This document shows, piece after piece, positions 1 through 8,327 of a DNA stretch of 64,000 nt. The DNA is from Nonomuraea polychroma (GTDB lineage Bacteria; Actinomycetota; Actinomycetes; Streptosporangiales; Streptosporangiaceae), in NCBI RefSeq assembly GCF_004011505.1, contig NZ_SAUN01000001.1, forward strand, positions 3,472,001-3,536,000, given 5' to 3'. Each line of letters opens with the position of its first letter. The stretch's first letter is position 1. The notes under the pieces were generated by a model. It ran no database searches. It saw only the letters and a program-made list of their open reading frames with translations, and had not been told where the DNA came from. Both the position numbers and the translations under genes were made by a program.

Positions 1-1
1 A

Positions 2-193
2 AACGACCCCACCGTCGCCTTCGCCACCCCCATCGCCGACGGAGACCACGCCGTGATCGAATTCCGCGTCCACGCACACGACAACGCCGGCCACCCCACC
101 ACCCTGGCCGGCTGCGTCATCGCCCGCTTCGACACCGACGGGCTCGCCGTGGAAACCCGCGACTACTGGCACACCGCCGACGGCCACCTCTGA
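2..193 (+). CDS. SnoaL-like/NTF2-fold protein, C-terminal part
   Basis: The frame is open from the window edge to a TGA, giving the last 63 residues of a protein whose start lies outside. The visible part has alternating beta-strand character and ends in DYWHTADGHL. The strand pair AVIEFRVHAHD and CVIARFDTDGLAVETRDYW resembles the end of the cone-shaped SnoaL/NTF2 fold, where the strand carrying the final Asp-Tyr-Trp lines the pocket. Members include polyketide cyclases, isomerases and many uncharacterised small proteins, so no reaction can be assigned. The family call rests on fold-like pattern only. Confidence 0.55.
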   Translation, partial: NDPTVAFATPIADGDHAVIEFRVHAHDNAGHPTTLAGCVIARFDTDGLAVETRDYWHTADGHL

Positions 194-218
194 CACGACC
201 CGGCGACGGGGGAGCGGC

Positions 219-482
219 TCATCGCACCACCCGCAACGGCGCACCACCAGGAAGCCCACCGGCCACCGCGGGCGGCCTCGGCGCCGGCTGCGCGCGTACC
301 ACCGGCTCCGGACGCGCCACCTGCTGCGTCTGCTCCGCCGCCTCACCACGCCGCTCGGCGCAACCGCCCCCGCAGTACCCGTTGGTCACGATCAGGCGCC
401 CCCGGAGCGCGGTGTACGCCTCCTTGCCTGAAGCGGGCAGTACACCTTGACATATCGGGCATAGCACCGACTGGCTCCCCAC
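219..482 (-). CDS. small protein with a four-cysteine (zinc-ribbon-like) motif
   Basis: An 87-codon frame with CPIC near the N-terminus and CGGGC about 25 residues later, the spacing of a zinc ribbon or knuckle. I chose the internal GTG at 482 because a GAGAGGAG ribosome-binding site lies just upstream; an in-frame GTG at 521 would add 13 residues. The C-terminal third is Pro/Ala/Arg-rich and looks disordered. It converges with the SnoaL-like gene on the other strand. Function unknown; the metal site is an inference from cysteine spacing alone. Confidence 0.45.
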   Translation of the reverse strand: MGSQSVLCPICQGVLPASGKEAYTALRGRLIVTNGYCGGGCAERRGEAAEQTQQVARPEPVVRAQPAPRPPAVAGGLPGGAPLRVVR

Positions 483-524
483 GTGCTGCTCCTCTCGCGG
501 CGCGAATAGCAGGAGCTCCACCCT

Positions 525-853
525 ATGACCAGACCCGGCGCCAAAGACAGCGAATCAACACAAGGTCAAAGCCACCGTCAAACCGCCGGCCCGGCACGGC
601 GACGACCCACACGGCGGGACGCGGGGCGGCAAATGCGCCGCTCAGCGCGCCGCCGCCGCCTCCCGCCGCCGGCTCCCGGAGCGACCGGTTCGCCCTGTAG
701 GGACGGAAGAGACATTCATCACTAGACCCTCTGTCCTCAACCGTCGAGGGAGTGCCGGGGAGCCCCCGAACCAGCGTTACTTGACATAATGTCCATTATC
801 AAGCAACTAACGAACCATCGCATAAACCCCGAACTCCTGGGAAGACGCACTCC
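525..853. other. gene-poor stretch
   Basis: A 66-codon frame on the plus strand here is dominated by Arg/Pro and has no family resemblance, so I do not call it. The last 60 bases (around 780-840) are noticeably AT-richer than the surroundings and probably hold the promoter of the small membrane gene that starts at 854. Confidence 0.4.
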
Positions 854-1108
854 ATGCCACCCCTGGAGATCACGACCCCGGGCATCATCGCGCTCACGGC
901 CGTCATCACCGCAGCCGCCATCTGGCTCATCATCGTCGCCGCCCGCCTGACCCAGCGGCCCCGCAACCGTCCCAACCCCAGCATCGACCTGGTCGACCAA
1001 GCCCGCGAGCTCAAAGCCCTCGGCCAGATCCAGGAAGCCGTCTTCCTCGTGCGCGGCGAAACCGGCATGAGCCAAAGCGCCGCCGCGCGCTTCGTCAACC
1101 GCCTGTGA
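854..1108 (+). CDS. small membrane-anchored protein with L7/L12 C-terminal-like domain
   Basis: This 84-residue protein has one N-terminal transmembrane helix (about residues 9-30), a short Arg/Pro linker and a C-terminal region containing LVDQARELKALGQIQEAVFL and ETGMSQSAAARFVNRL. The second half resembles the helical C-terminal domain of ribosomal protein L7/L12 (a conserved helix followed by a G-x-x-x-x-x-A-x-x-x-V pattern), which occurs detached from the ribosome in many short actinobacterial membrane proteins. Role unknown; a protein-interaction module tethered to the membrane is the simplest reading. Its start follows an AT-rich patch, consistent with its own promoter. Confidence 0.65.
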   Translation: MPPLEITTPGIIALTAVITAAAIWLIIVAARLTQRPRNRPNPSIDLVDQARELKALGQIQEAVFLVRGETGMSQSAAARFVNRL

Positions 1109-1546
1109 GGCCGCTTCCTGTGCGGGTCGCGAGGCCGCTTCCCCGGCGTGCCCAGGCGTGGTGATGACCGGTGCGCCGGCGCGTGCCGCACGACACCGAC
1201 AGAGCTGCTCAAATAGGGATATTTAGTGCGATACAAGACAGAAGTGGGATTCTGTTTGGTATAGGCAGTTTGTTACGTTTGCCCACTTTTGTGTCGCTTC
1301 AGGATCGGCCGCAGTGGTGCGCCTTCCCCTGTGAGGAGCGCCGTCGCAGCCGTCGCCAGGCATGCCGCGAGCTGCGCGCCCGGCATCGCGCTGAAAGAAG
1401 ACGGTGGGCCGGACTTCAGCGGCCTCTGCCTCTCCCCCGCCCTGGCTGGTCCGGAAGGGGGACGGCCGGAATACGGCAGAAAGACACCACGGGTGACGTC
1501 TTCGCTGGTCAGAGACGACTGGGCGCGTCGGTAACCCGTGTGCGTC
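1109..1546. other. gene-poor stretch with an AT-rich patch
   Basis: I see no convincing gene. Around 1208-1290 the sequence is strikingly AT-rich for this genome. That could be a promoter region or the scar of foreign DNA, but no gene with a matching start follows it on either strand. The remaining frames are low-complexity Arg/Pro reading of GC-rich DNA. Confidence 0.35.
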
Positions 1547-1842
1547 TCAGGAGTCGGCGGCGGCTTGAACGGGGTCGGAGGTGAGATCGAGCAGGCGCTG
1601 GGCCTGCTGAAGGAGACGCTGGGCTTCCTGCCGGAGTTGCTCGCGTACGGGGTCTGTCCCACTGATGTAGTCGGCCTGTCGGTAAGGGAGCTGCCACGAG
1701 ACGTCATCTGTGATGTTCGTGCAGGCGGCACCGTGTGCCTGGGCTGACTCGTCGTCTTTTCGAGTTCGTCGGGCCAACGCTGGGCGCGTCGGTCCGCGTC
1801 CGCGATCAGCTCGGCTTCGGCAGACGGGTCAGGTGAGGTCAT
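1547..1842 (-). pseudogene. small hypothetical protein interrupted by a one-base frameshift
   Basis: Two overlapping frames make one coherent protein. The upstream frame starts at the ATG at 1842 (MTSPDPSAEAELIADADRRA, continuing to DELEK). The downstream frame carries DDESAQAHGAACTN and ends in a helical tail (REQLRQEAQRLLQQAQRLLD...AAADS) at 1547. They meet at a run of four A on the coding strand (plus-strand 1757-1760); one extra A restores a single frame of about 98 codons. The start overlaps the stop of the MFS gene by 4 bp (ATGA), so the two are translationally coupled. A sequencing slip, a real mutation or frameshifting are all possible. Function unknown. Confidence 0.5.
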
Positions 1843-3032
1843 CGCGTGCCTGCTTTCTCGGATCGGAGGTTCGCGCTATCGAGGGGTGGTCGCCTGTCGG
1901 TCGCCCAGACGGCCAGCGCGCAGGCCGCGAATCCGGCCCCGAGGAGACTGGAGCCCGCCCAGCCGTGGGTGGTGAGGATGGCGGTGGTTGCGGCTGCGCC
2001 GAGGGCGGAGCCGAGCGAGTAGAAGACCATGTAGCTGCCGATGACGCTGCTGGTGCGATCCGGATGCGCGGCGGTGAGCAGGTGCTGGTTGCTCACGTGC
2101 ACGGCCTGGACCGCGAAGTCGAGAACCACGATTCCGACGATGAGGAGCCACAGTGACCACGGCAGCTGCGCGATCGCTGCCCACGAGAGGATGAGCAGGG
2201 TGAGCGCGAGACCGGTGACCGGGGCCGCCCGTCCTGCATCCGCCCACCGTCCCGCGCGTGCCGCGCCGAGTGCGCCGGCGAGTCCGGCGATGCCGAACAG
2301 TCCGATCTGGCTCTCGCTCAGCTGCCACGGCCTGTCCGACAGCGGCAGGGACAGTCCGCTCCACAGCGTTCCGAACGATGCGAACAAGAAGAACGCGATG
2401 AGCCCGCGCGTCAGGAAGATGCGCTGCCCGAACAGTGCTCCGAGTGAGACGATGGCCTGCCTGTACCCGGCGGGTCGGTTGGGGCGCTCCTCTGACGGCA
2501 GTACGACGAGGGCGAGGGCCGCGAGCCCGAGTGACAGCACCGCGAGCACGGCATAGACGCTCCGCCAGCCCCACACCTCGGCGAGCGTGCCGGTGACGAC
2601 CCGTGCGCCCAGGATGCCGACCACAACGCCCGAGGTCACGACACCGATGTTTCGTCCGCGTTCGGCAGGCGGCGAGACCGACGCGGCGTAGGCCACCGTG
2701 GTCTGGACCACGACCGCGAACACCCCAGCCGCCGCGAGCCCCGCGAACGCCACCCATGCGGCTGACGCCGAGGCCGTCAGGATCATGCCTCCTGCGGTGA
2801 GCGCCAGGTGCACGGCGATGAGTCGGCGCCTGTCGACCACATCGCCAAGCGGCACCAACAGCACCAGCCCTGCCAGATAGCCGACCTGGCCGGTCGCAAC
2901 GATCCACCCGGTGAGTTCTGCCGGCACACCGAGATCGCGTCCTATCGGCCCCAGAACCGGCTGCGCGGCATAGATGCTCGCCACGGCGACACCACACACC
3001 ACCGCGAGCAGCAACCGCCGCCACACGTCCAT
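1839..3032 (-). CDS. MFS transporter, drug-efflux type
   Basis: A 12-segment major facilitator superfamily protein of about 397 residues. The loop between segments 2 and 3 has the signature PLGDVVDRRRL (a G-x-x-x-D-R-x-R-R motif) and the repeat organisation is clear throughout. I prefer the ATG at 3032 (MDVWRRLLLAV), which has GGAG just upstream, over the TTG at 3065. It lies back to back with an HxlR regulator, a common arrangement in which the regulator controls an exporter of toxic or redox-active compounds. Substrate unknown; proton-driven export is family knowledge. Confidence 0.85.
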   Translation of the reverse strand: MDVWRRLLLAVVCGVAVASIYAAQPVLGPIGRDLGVPAELTGWIVATGQVGYLAGLVLLVPLGDVVDRRRLIAVHLALTAGGMILTASASAAWVAFAGLAAAGVFAVVVQTTVAYAASVSPPAERGRNIGVVTSGVVVGILGARVVTGTLAEVWGWRSVYAVLAVLSLGLAALALVVLPSEERPNRPAGYRQAIVSLGALFGQRIFLTRGLIAFFLFASFGTLWSGLSLPLSDRPWQLSESQIGLFGIAGLAGALGAARAGRWADAGRAAPVTGLALTLLILSWAAIAQLPWSLWLLIVGIVVLDFAVQAVHVSNQHLLTAAHPDRTSSVIGSYMVFYSLGSALGAAATTAILTTHGWAGSSLLGAGFAACALAVWATDRRPPLDSANLRSEKAGTR

Positions 3033-3119
3033 CGCACTCCAATCCCAATCAGTAGCAGTTTGCAACCAATTTGACCGTACGGCATGATGGTTTCAATCCG
3101 CAACTCATCGGGAGGTGTC

Positions 3120-3578
3120 ATGTCGCGCACCACCATGCGCGCCCCGAACCCCGGCTGGACCGACCCCGACTGCCCCGTCGCCCGCACGCTCGACCTCGTC
3201 GGCGACAGGTGGAGCCTTCTCGTCATCCGCGACGCGATGGACGGGGCACGATCGTTCACCGAGTTCCAGCGACGCACCGGCATCGCCCGCAACATCCTCA
3301 CCGATCGCCTCCGCAAGCTCACCGCTCACGGGCTCCTCGCCCAGCGCACTGCACCGTCGGGCCGCCGCCAGGAATACGTGCTCACCGACGCCGGCCGCGA
3401 CCTCTTCCCGGTCATCCTCACCCTGCGACAGTGGGGAGAACGCCACGCCTTCGCGTCCGGCGAGACCCACTCCATCCTTGTCGACCAGCACGGCAGCCCT
3501 GTGCCGGAAATCGCGCCGACCAGCGCCGACGGCACCCTCCTCGACACCGACACCACCCACGTGCAGAAGACCCGATAG
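3120..3578 (+). CDS. HxlR-family transcriptional regulator
   Basis: A 152-residue winged-helix protein. The HxlR core is complete: CPVARTLDLVGDRWSLLVIR, the recognition region FTEFQRRTGIARNILTDRLR and the wing PSGRRQEYVLTDAGRDL. The start is the ATG at 3120, directly after a GGGAGG ribosome-binding site; an in-frame ATG at 3084 lacks one. HxlR proteins act as dimers that sense electrophiles or small ligands. The divergent MFS gene, separated by under 90 bp that would hold a shared operator, is the likely target. The last 40 residues are not conserved in type. Confidence 0.85.
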   Translation: MSRTTMRAPNPGWTDPDCPVARTLDLVGDRWSLLVIRDAMDGARSFTEFQRRTGIARNILTDRLRKLTAHGLLAQRTAPSGRRQEYVLTDAGRDLFPVILTLRQWGERHAFASGETHSILVDQHGSPVPEIAPTSADGTLLDTDTTHVQKTR

Positions 3579-4040
3579 AAGGCAGACCCTCGGCGCCTTC
3601 ACAGTGGGCCGGTTCGCGCCACGCGCGACCATCAGACCGTACGCCACCACACCGAGACGATGCGGGACCGGCTCCGAGACGAGTGGGGAACCCTCCCGGC
3701 CGGCCACGGTGCGCTCACAGAGCGGGCGGCAGACGCCGCCGCGCAACAGGCCGAGCACGACTCGCGCGTCACCGACACCGATAAGGCCGTGACCGACTCC
3801 GGGTGCGCCCCTCGGGCTCGGCACGCACCTGCGGCACCGGCATGAAGCGCGGCGTGTGGGTTTGCCGGCCTCTTCCGCAGGTCAGAGCGTGACGATCTCT
3901 TTTAGCACGTGGGGCATGTTGCGACGGGCGGCAACTTGACACAGGTCATTGCCGCCGCGGGAGAGGATACGGCGTGCGATCAACTCTTTCGACGCCGCCT
4001 GCCATCCTCCCCGGAACCCTTGCCGCTGGCCCGCAAACCC
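3579..4040. other. gene-poor stretch
   Basis: Only low-quality frames occur. One on the plus strand (3660-3845) reads as Arg/Ala-rich with no start signal. I see no RNA gene or repeat. The region separates the HxlR gene from a broken acetyltransferase and may itself be decayed coding DNA. Confidence 0.3.
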
Positions 4041-4356
4041 ATGCTTTCCGCCCCGGGTGGCCTGCTCTTGCGACCCTGGGAGCCTTCTGATGCAGCAGTC
4101 TTCCTCGCCGCTTACCAGGACCCCGAGATCCGGCATTGGCACACTCGTCAACCCGCGTCTGAAGATCAGGTCCGTGAGTGGTTCGACCAGTATCGCCAGG
4201 CCTGGGCGCAGGAGGCCTCCCGCGCACTGACGGCCTTGAGCGTCTGGGCGCTGGGCGAGGCCGGGTTCTACCGTGCGCAGCGCCGCCGTCCACTCCGACG
4301 GCCGGCACGACATGCACCTGCACGCCCGCATCCGAGGCGACGAGCAACGCACCTGA
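4041..4356 (+). pseudogene. GNAT N-acetyltransferase remnant
   Basis: The first 60-odd codons from the ATG at 4041 read as the beginning of a GNAT protein (GGLLLRPWEPSDAAVFLAAY, then a QVREWFDQYRQAWAQE helix). The acetyl-CoA-binding middle is absent. The expected C-terminal end of this family (HSDGRHDMHLHARIRGDEQ, stop at 4354-4356) appears in a different frame only about 30 codons later. The gene has therefore lost its core by deletion with at least one frame change and cannot make a working enzyme. Confidence 0.6.
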
Positions 4357-4787
4357 TGCCGACGTGCCTCAGCCGTTCACCGGAAGCAGGTGCCACCTTG
4401 TGAGGCTCCGCTGAGCAGGCGGTGGAGGGCGGACAAGGGAGGCCACACGCTATGGCCCAGGGGCTGGTCATAACGCAGGAAGGTCCCGAGCGACGCCCGC
4501 CCGCCGGCTGCCTGTACGGGAGGTCCACGTTCCCCCATCGTGCACACCCGTCACAGCGAGGCCGTAGCTCAAGGAAGCGGCCGGCGCTGGGACGGCCGCA
4601 CGGTGAGGTGACCGGCAATGTGCACCTGGCCTGTGATGGCCGGCCGTCCGGTGGCGCTGACGGTTCCCCTTTGGGAACGTCTGTAGGGTCCGTGGCGCTC
4701 CGCGATCTCGGCCCTGGCCGGTGGGCGTACCACGGGGCGTTTCTGGGCAAATTGGGTCAATTGGGGCTGTCGGGTGCAGGTTTTTGC
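4357..4787. other. gene-poor stretch upstream of hypX
   Basis: No believable gene on either strand: the long frames are low-complexity and start in the acetyltransferase remnant. The right end leads into the regulatory region of the hypX-like gene. Confidence 0.35.
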
Positions 4788-4803
4788 GCTGATATGTCAG
4801 CGG
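4788..4803. promoter_or_regulatory. 16-bp inverted repeat upstream of hypX (putative operator)
   Basis: CGCTGA-TATG-TCAGCG is a perfect 6-bp inverted repeat around TATG. The inner 12 bases match, except for one symmetric base pair, the repeat at 6665-6680 in front of the XRE-headed MurA gene (CTGATATGTCAG against CTCATATGTGAG). It lies about 170 bp before the hypX start and could overlap a -10 element (TATGTC). A shared recognition site for the downstream XRE domain is my inference. Confidence 0.45.
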
Positions 4804-4973
4804 CAGTGGGTTTTTCATGTCAGCATCGATGCATGTATGGGCCTTATGGGGCTGCCGTAAATCGGCGGAACTGGTGGGATCGGCCTGCGGTGGCCGGCCG
4901 ACCATGTGCGCGCCCGCGCCTGTGCCTGTGATCGTTGTCGTCTCCCCCTGCTCTCCCGGAAAGAAGTCTGGCG

Positions 4974-6677
4974 TTGCGTATCTTGCTGCTGTGCTCCTCC
5001 TTCAACGGCCTGACCCAGCGTGCATGGCTGGAGTTGCGCCGGGCCGGTCATGACGTGAGCGTCGAGCTGGCCGTGTCGGAGGAGGTGATGGCGGAGGCGG
5101 TCGAGCTGGCCAAGCCGGATCTGGTGATCTGCCCGTTCTTGAAGGACCGGGTGCCGTCGCGGGTGTGGGGGCAGGTCCGCACGGTGATCGTTCACCCGGG
5201 GCCGCCCGGGGATCGGGGGCCGTCGTCGCTGGATTGGGCGATCGTCGAGGCCGCGCCGGAGTGGGGGGTGACGGCCTTGCAGGCGGTCGAGGAGATGGAC
5301 GCGGGTCCGATCTGGGGGTTTCGGACGTTCGCGATGCCGGCGGAGGCGCCGCGCAAGTCGGCGTTGTACAACGGGCCGGTGGCCGATGCCGCGGTGGAGC
5401 TGGTGGTGGAGGTCGCGGACAAGGCGGCGGATCCGTCGTTCCGGCCGGTGCCGCTGGACTACCGCTCCCCTGAGGTGCGAGGGCGGTTGCGGCGGGCGAT
5501 GCGGCACGCCGACCGTGAGTTCGCGTGGGAGGAGCCGGGTGAGGACATCGTCCGCCGGGTGCGGGCGGCGGACGGGGCTCCGGGTGGGCGGACGCGGTTG
5601 TGTGATCTGCCGGTGCGGGTGTTCGACGTGTACCGGGGGCCGGAGCTGGCCGGGGAGCCCGGCCGGGTGGTGGCGCGGCGTGAGGGTGCGGTGCTCGTGC
5701 ACACCGGGGACGGCACGGTGTGGGTGGGCCATGTGCGGCTGGAACGTGAAGGCGCGGTGAAGCTGCCGGCGGCGATGGCGTTGGGTGAGCTGGTGGCGGG
5801 CGCGCCGGAGCGGTCCGGCTACAGCGAGATCACCTATGACCGCAGTGAGGGCGTCGGGGTGGTGAGCTTCGACTTCTACAACGGGGCGATGTCGACCGAG
5901 CAGTGCCGGCGGCTGGCCTCGGCGGTGCGGTATGCGGCGGCGCAGGATACGCGGGTGCTGGTGGTACGGGGCGGGGAGGTGTTCTCCAACGGCATTCACC
6001 TCAACGTGATCGAGGCGGCGCGGCATCCGGAGCTGGAGGCGTGGATGAACATCAACGCCATCAATGCGGTGTGCCGGGAGATCGTGGCGTGCACGCGGCA
6101 GCTGGTGGTGACGTCGATCGGCGGGAATGCGGGTGCCGGCGGGGTGATGATGGGGCTGGGCGCCGATCGGGTGGTGGTGCGGGAGGCGGTGGTGCTGAAT
6201 CCGCATTATCGGACGATGGGGTTGTTCGGCAGTGAGCTGTGGACGTACGTGCTGCCGCGGCGCGTGGGGGCCGAGCAGGCGTTGCGGTTGACGCAGGAGG
6301 CGTTGCCGGTGGGGGCGGCCGAGGCGGTGGAGCTGGGGCTGGCCGATCGGGTGCTGGGCGGGCCGCGGCTGGAGTTCGAGCGGCGGGTGCTGGAGTACGC
6401 TGAGCGGCTGTCGGCGGATCCGGCTTATGATCGGCTGCTGGCGGCGCGGCGGCAGGCGCGGGAGGCTGACGAGCGGCGCAAGCCGCTGGATGCGTACCGG
6501 GCAGAAGAGCTGGCGGAGATGAGCCGGGACATGTTCGACGATCGCCACGGGTTCCGGGCGGCGCGGCGGGCGTTCGTGCACAAGGAGCGGCCGGTGGCGA
6601 CTCCGGGGCATTTGGCGCGTCATCGGGAATTGTCCGGCGCGTCGGCACCCGGAGGCGCGGGTGAATCTCATATGTGA
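4974..6677 (+). CDS. hypX: HypX-like hydrogenase maturation / formyl-to-CO enzyme
   Basis: A 567-residue two-domain protein. Residues 1 to about 260 form a formyltransferase domain with the HPGPPGDRGPSSLDW signature and the EMDAGPIWG segment. The C-terminal half is an enoyl-CoA hydratase/isomerase domain with FYNGAMS, VFSNGIHLNVIE, GGNAGAGGVM and the HypX-typical VVLNPHYRTMGLFGSELW. Family knowledge: HypX takes the formyl group of N10-formyl-tetrahydrofolate and releases CO for the active site of [NiFe]-hydrogenase under oxic conditions. I chose the TTG at 4974 (MRILLLCSSFNG) because GGAAAGAAG precedes it at good spacing; a TTG at 4935 would add 13 unconserved residues. No hydrogenase genes lie in this window. 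Confidence 0.85.
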   Translation: MRILLLCSSFNGLTQRAWLELRRAGHDVSVELAVSEEVMAEAVELAKPDLVICPFLKDRVPSRVWGQVRTVIVHPGPPGDRGPSSLDWAIVEAAPEWGVTALQAVEEMDAGPIWGFRTFAMPAEAPRKSALYNGPVADAAVELVVEVADKAADPSFRPVPLDYRSPEVRGRLRRAMRHADREFAWEEPGEDIVRRVRAADGAPGGRTRLCDLPVRVFDVYRGPELAGEPGRVVARREGAVLVHTGDGTVWVGHVRLEREGAVKLPAAMALGELVAGAPERSGYSEITYDRSEGVGVVSFDFYNGAMSTEQCRRLASAVRYAAAQDTRVLVVRGGEVFSNGIHLNVIEAARHPELEAWMNINAINAVCREIVACTRQLVVTSIGGNAGAGGVMMGLGADRVVVREAVVLNPHYRTMGLFGSELWTYVLPRRVGAEQALRLTQEALPVGAAEAVELGLADRVLGGPRLEFERRVLEYAERLSADPAYDRLLAARRQAREADERRKPLDAYRAEELAEMSRDMFDDRHGFRAARRAFVHKERPVATPGHLARHRELSGASAPGGAGESHM

Positions 6678-6680
6678 GAT
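6665..6680. promoter_or_regulatory. 16-bp inverted repeat before the XRE-MurA gene (putative operator)
   Basis: ATCTCA-TATG-TGAGAT is a perfect 6-bp inverted repeat with the TATG spacer seen upstream of hypX. It overlaps the hypX stop codon and sits 11 bp before the GTG start of the gene encoding an XRE helix-turn-helix. XRE proteins bind such short dyads as dimers, so self-regulation is a natural hypothesis. Confidence 0.5.
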
Positions 6681-6691
6681 ATGGTCCTGTT

Positions 6692-8221
6692 GTGGCAGAT
6701 GATTATCTTGTGCGGATCGGCCGGCTCATCCGGGACGCGCGGCAGCATCGCGGGTGGACGCAGCTGCAGCTGGCGGATGCGCTGGCGACGTCCCAGAGCG
6801 CGGTGAACCGGATCGAGCGCGGCAACCAGAACATCAGTCTTGAGATGATCGCCCGGATCGGTGAGGCACTCGACAGCGAGATCGTCTCCCTCGGGTACGC
6901 GGGGCCGATGCATCTGCGGGTCGTGGGCGGCCGCCGGTTGTCGGGCAGCATCGACGTGAAGACGTCGAAGAACGCGTGCGTGGCGTTGCTGTGCGCGTCG
7001 CTGCTGAACTCCGGGCGGACGATCCTGCGCAAGGTGGCGCGGATCGAAGAGGTGTACCGGATCCTGGAGGTCCTGGCGTCGGTCGGGGTGCGGGCGCGGT
7101 GGATCAACGAGGGCAGCGATCTGGAGATCATTCCTCCGGCGCGGCTGGAGCTGGAGGCGATGGACACCGAGGCGGCGCGGCGGACCCGGAGCGTGATCAT
7201 GTTCCTGGGGCCGTTGATGCACCGCACGGAGCGGTTCCAGATCCCGTACGCGGGGGGTTGCGACCTCGGGACGCGCACGGTGCAGCCGCACATGTCGGCG
7301 CTCAGGCATTTCGGGCTCGACATCACGGCGACCGGGGGCTTCTACCACGCGCGGGTGGACCGGGGGGTGTCGCCGTCGCGGCCCATCGTGCTGACCGAGC
7401 GGGGCGACACGGTGACGGAGAACGCGCTGCTGGCGGCGGCGCGGCACGACGGCGTGACGGTGATCCGCAACGCGTCGTCGAACTACATGGTGCAGGACTT
7501 GTGCTTCTTCCTGGAGCAGCTCGGGGTGCAGGTGGAGGGCATCGGCACGACGACGCTGACGGTGCACGGGCAGCCGGTGATCGAGCGTGACGTCGACTAC
7601 TCCCCCTCCGAGGACCCGGTGGAGGCGATGAGCCTGCTGGCGGCCGCGGTGGTGACGTCGTCGGAGCTGACGGTGTGCCGGGTGCCGGTGGAGTTCCTGG
7701 AGATCGAGCTGGCGGTCCTGGAGGAGATGGGGCTCGATCACGATCGCGGGCAGGAGTACGCGGCGGCGAACGGCCGGACGCGGCTGGTGGACCTGACGGT
7801 CCGGCCGTCGAAGCTGGTCTCCCCCATCGACAAGATCCATCCGATGCCGTTCCCGGGGCTGAACATCGACAATGTACCGTTCTTCGCGGCGATCGCGGCG
7901 TCGGCGCAGGGGTCGACGCTGATTCACGACTGGGTGTACGACAACCGGGCGATCTATCTGACGGAGCTGACGCGGCTGGGGGCGTCGGTGAAGTTGCTGG
8001 ATCCGCATCGGGTGCTGGTGGAGGGGCCGACGCGGTGGCGCAGCGCGGAGATGATGTGCCCGCCGGCGTTGCGGCCGGCGGTGGTGGTGCTGCTGGCGAT
8101 GATGGCGGGTGAGGGCACGTCGGTGCTGCGGAACGTGTACGTGATCAACCGCGGGTATGAGGATCTGGCCGAGCGGCTGAACGCGCTGGGGGCGCGGATC
8201 GAGACGTTCCGCGACATCTGA
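6692..8221 (+). CDS. XRE helix-turn-helix fused to a MurA-like enolpyruvyl transferase
   Basis: Residues 1-65 are an XRE-type DNA-binding domain (IRDARQHRGWTQLQLADALA, SQSAVNRIERGNQNISLEMI). The rest is a UDP-GlcNAc 1-carboxyvinyltransferase/EPSP-synthase fold. The MurA Lys-Asn pair is kept (SKNACVALLCA), as is the catalytic-loop Cys (AGGCDLGTRTVQPH), the Asp of the TDMQAQ region (SEDPVEAM) and the C-terminal INRGYEDLAERL. The usual ATDLRA motif reads CPPALRP, so the Asp that MurA uses as a base appears to be Ala. The GTG at 6692 gives 509 residues. A second, divergent MurA with a DNA-binding head suggests a regulator or specialised enzyme, not the housekeeping MurA. Confidence 0.8.
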   Translation: MADDYLVRIGRLIRDARQHRGWTQLQLADALATSQSAVNRIERGNQNISLEMIARIGEALDSEIVSLGYAGPMHLRVVGGRRLSGSIDVKTSKNACVALLCASLLNSGRTILRKVARIEEVYRILEVLASVGVRARWINEGSDLEIIPPARLELEAMDTEAARRTRSVIMFLGPLMHRTERFQIPYAGGCDLGTRTVQPHMSALRHFGLDITATGGFYHARVDRGVSPSRPIVLTERGDTVTENALLAAARHDGVTVIRNASSNYMVQDLCFFLEQLGVQVEGIGTTTLTVHGQPVIERDVDYSPSEDPVEAMSLLAAAVVTSSELTVCRVPVEFLEIELAVLEEMGLDHDRGQEYAAANGRTRLVDLTVRPSKLVSPIDKIHPMPFPGLNIDNVPFFAAIAASAQGSTLIHDWVYDNRAIYLTELTRLGASVKLLDPHRVLVEGPTRWRSAEMMCPPALRPAVVVLLAMMAGEGTSVLRNVYVINRGYEDLAERLNALGARIETFRDI

Positions 8222-8232
8222 GGTGACGGATT

Positions 8233-8264
8233 CGCCGGCCGGTGGTTTGCCGGCCGGCGTTTTT
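8233..8264 (+). terminator. Rho-independent terminator after the XRE-MurA gene
   Basis: A perfect 10-bp stem (CGCCGGCCGG paired with CCGGCCGGCG), a 7-base loop and a run of five T. It starts 11 bases after the stop codon and closes the hypX-MurA unit. Confidence 0.85.
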
Positions 8265-8327
8265 GTCGGTGAGGGCCGTTACCGTGCGTGGTGGTGATGG
8301 TGCCGAGATGGAGAGGGGTGGCCGGGC

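Noticed and set aside
525..725. A 66-codon plus-strand frame
   Set aside because: Composition is Arg/Pro/Ala-driven with no ribosome-binding site, domain or neighbour to support it.
4815..6671. A 618-codon minus-strand open frame
   Set aside because: It is the antisense of hypX and reads almost entirely as Arg/His/Pro/Leu, the typical mirror of a high-GC gene. Similar mirrors opposite the MurA, recombinase, recD2 and tnpA genes were also discarded.
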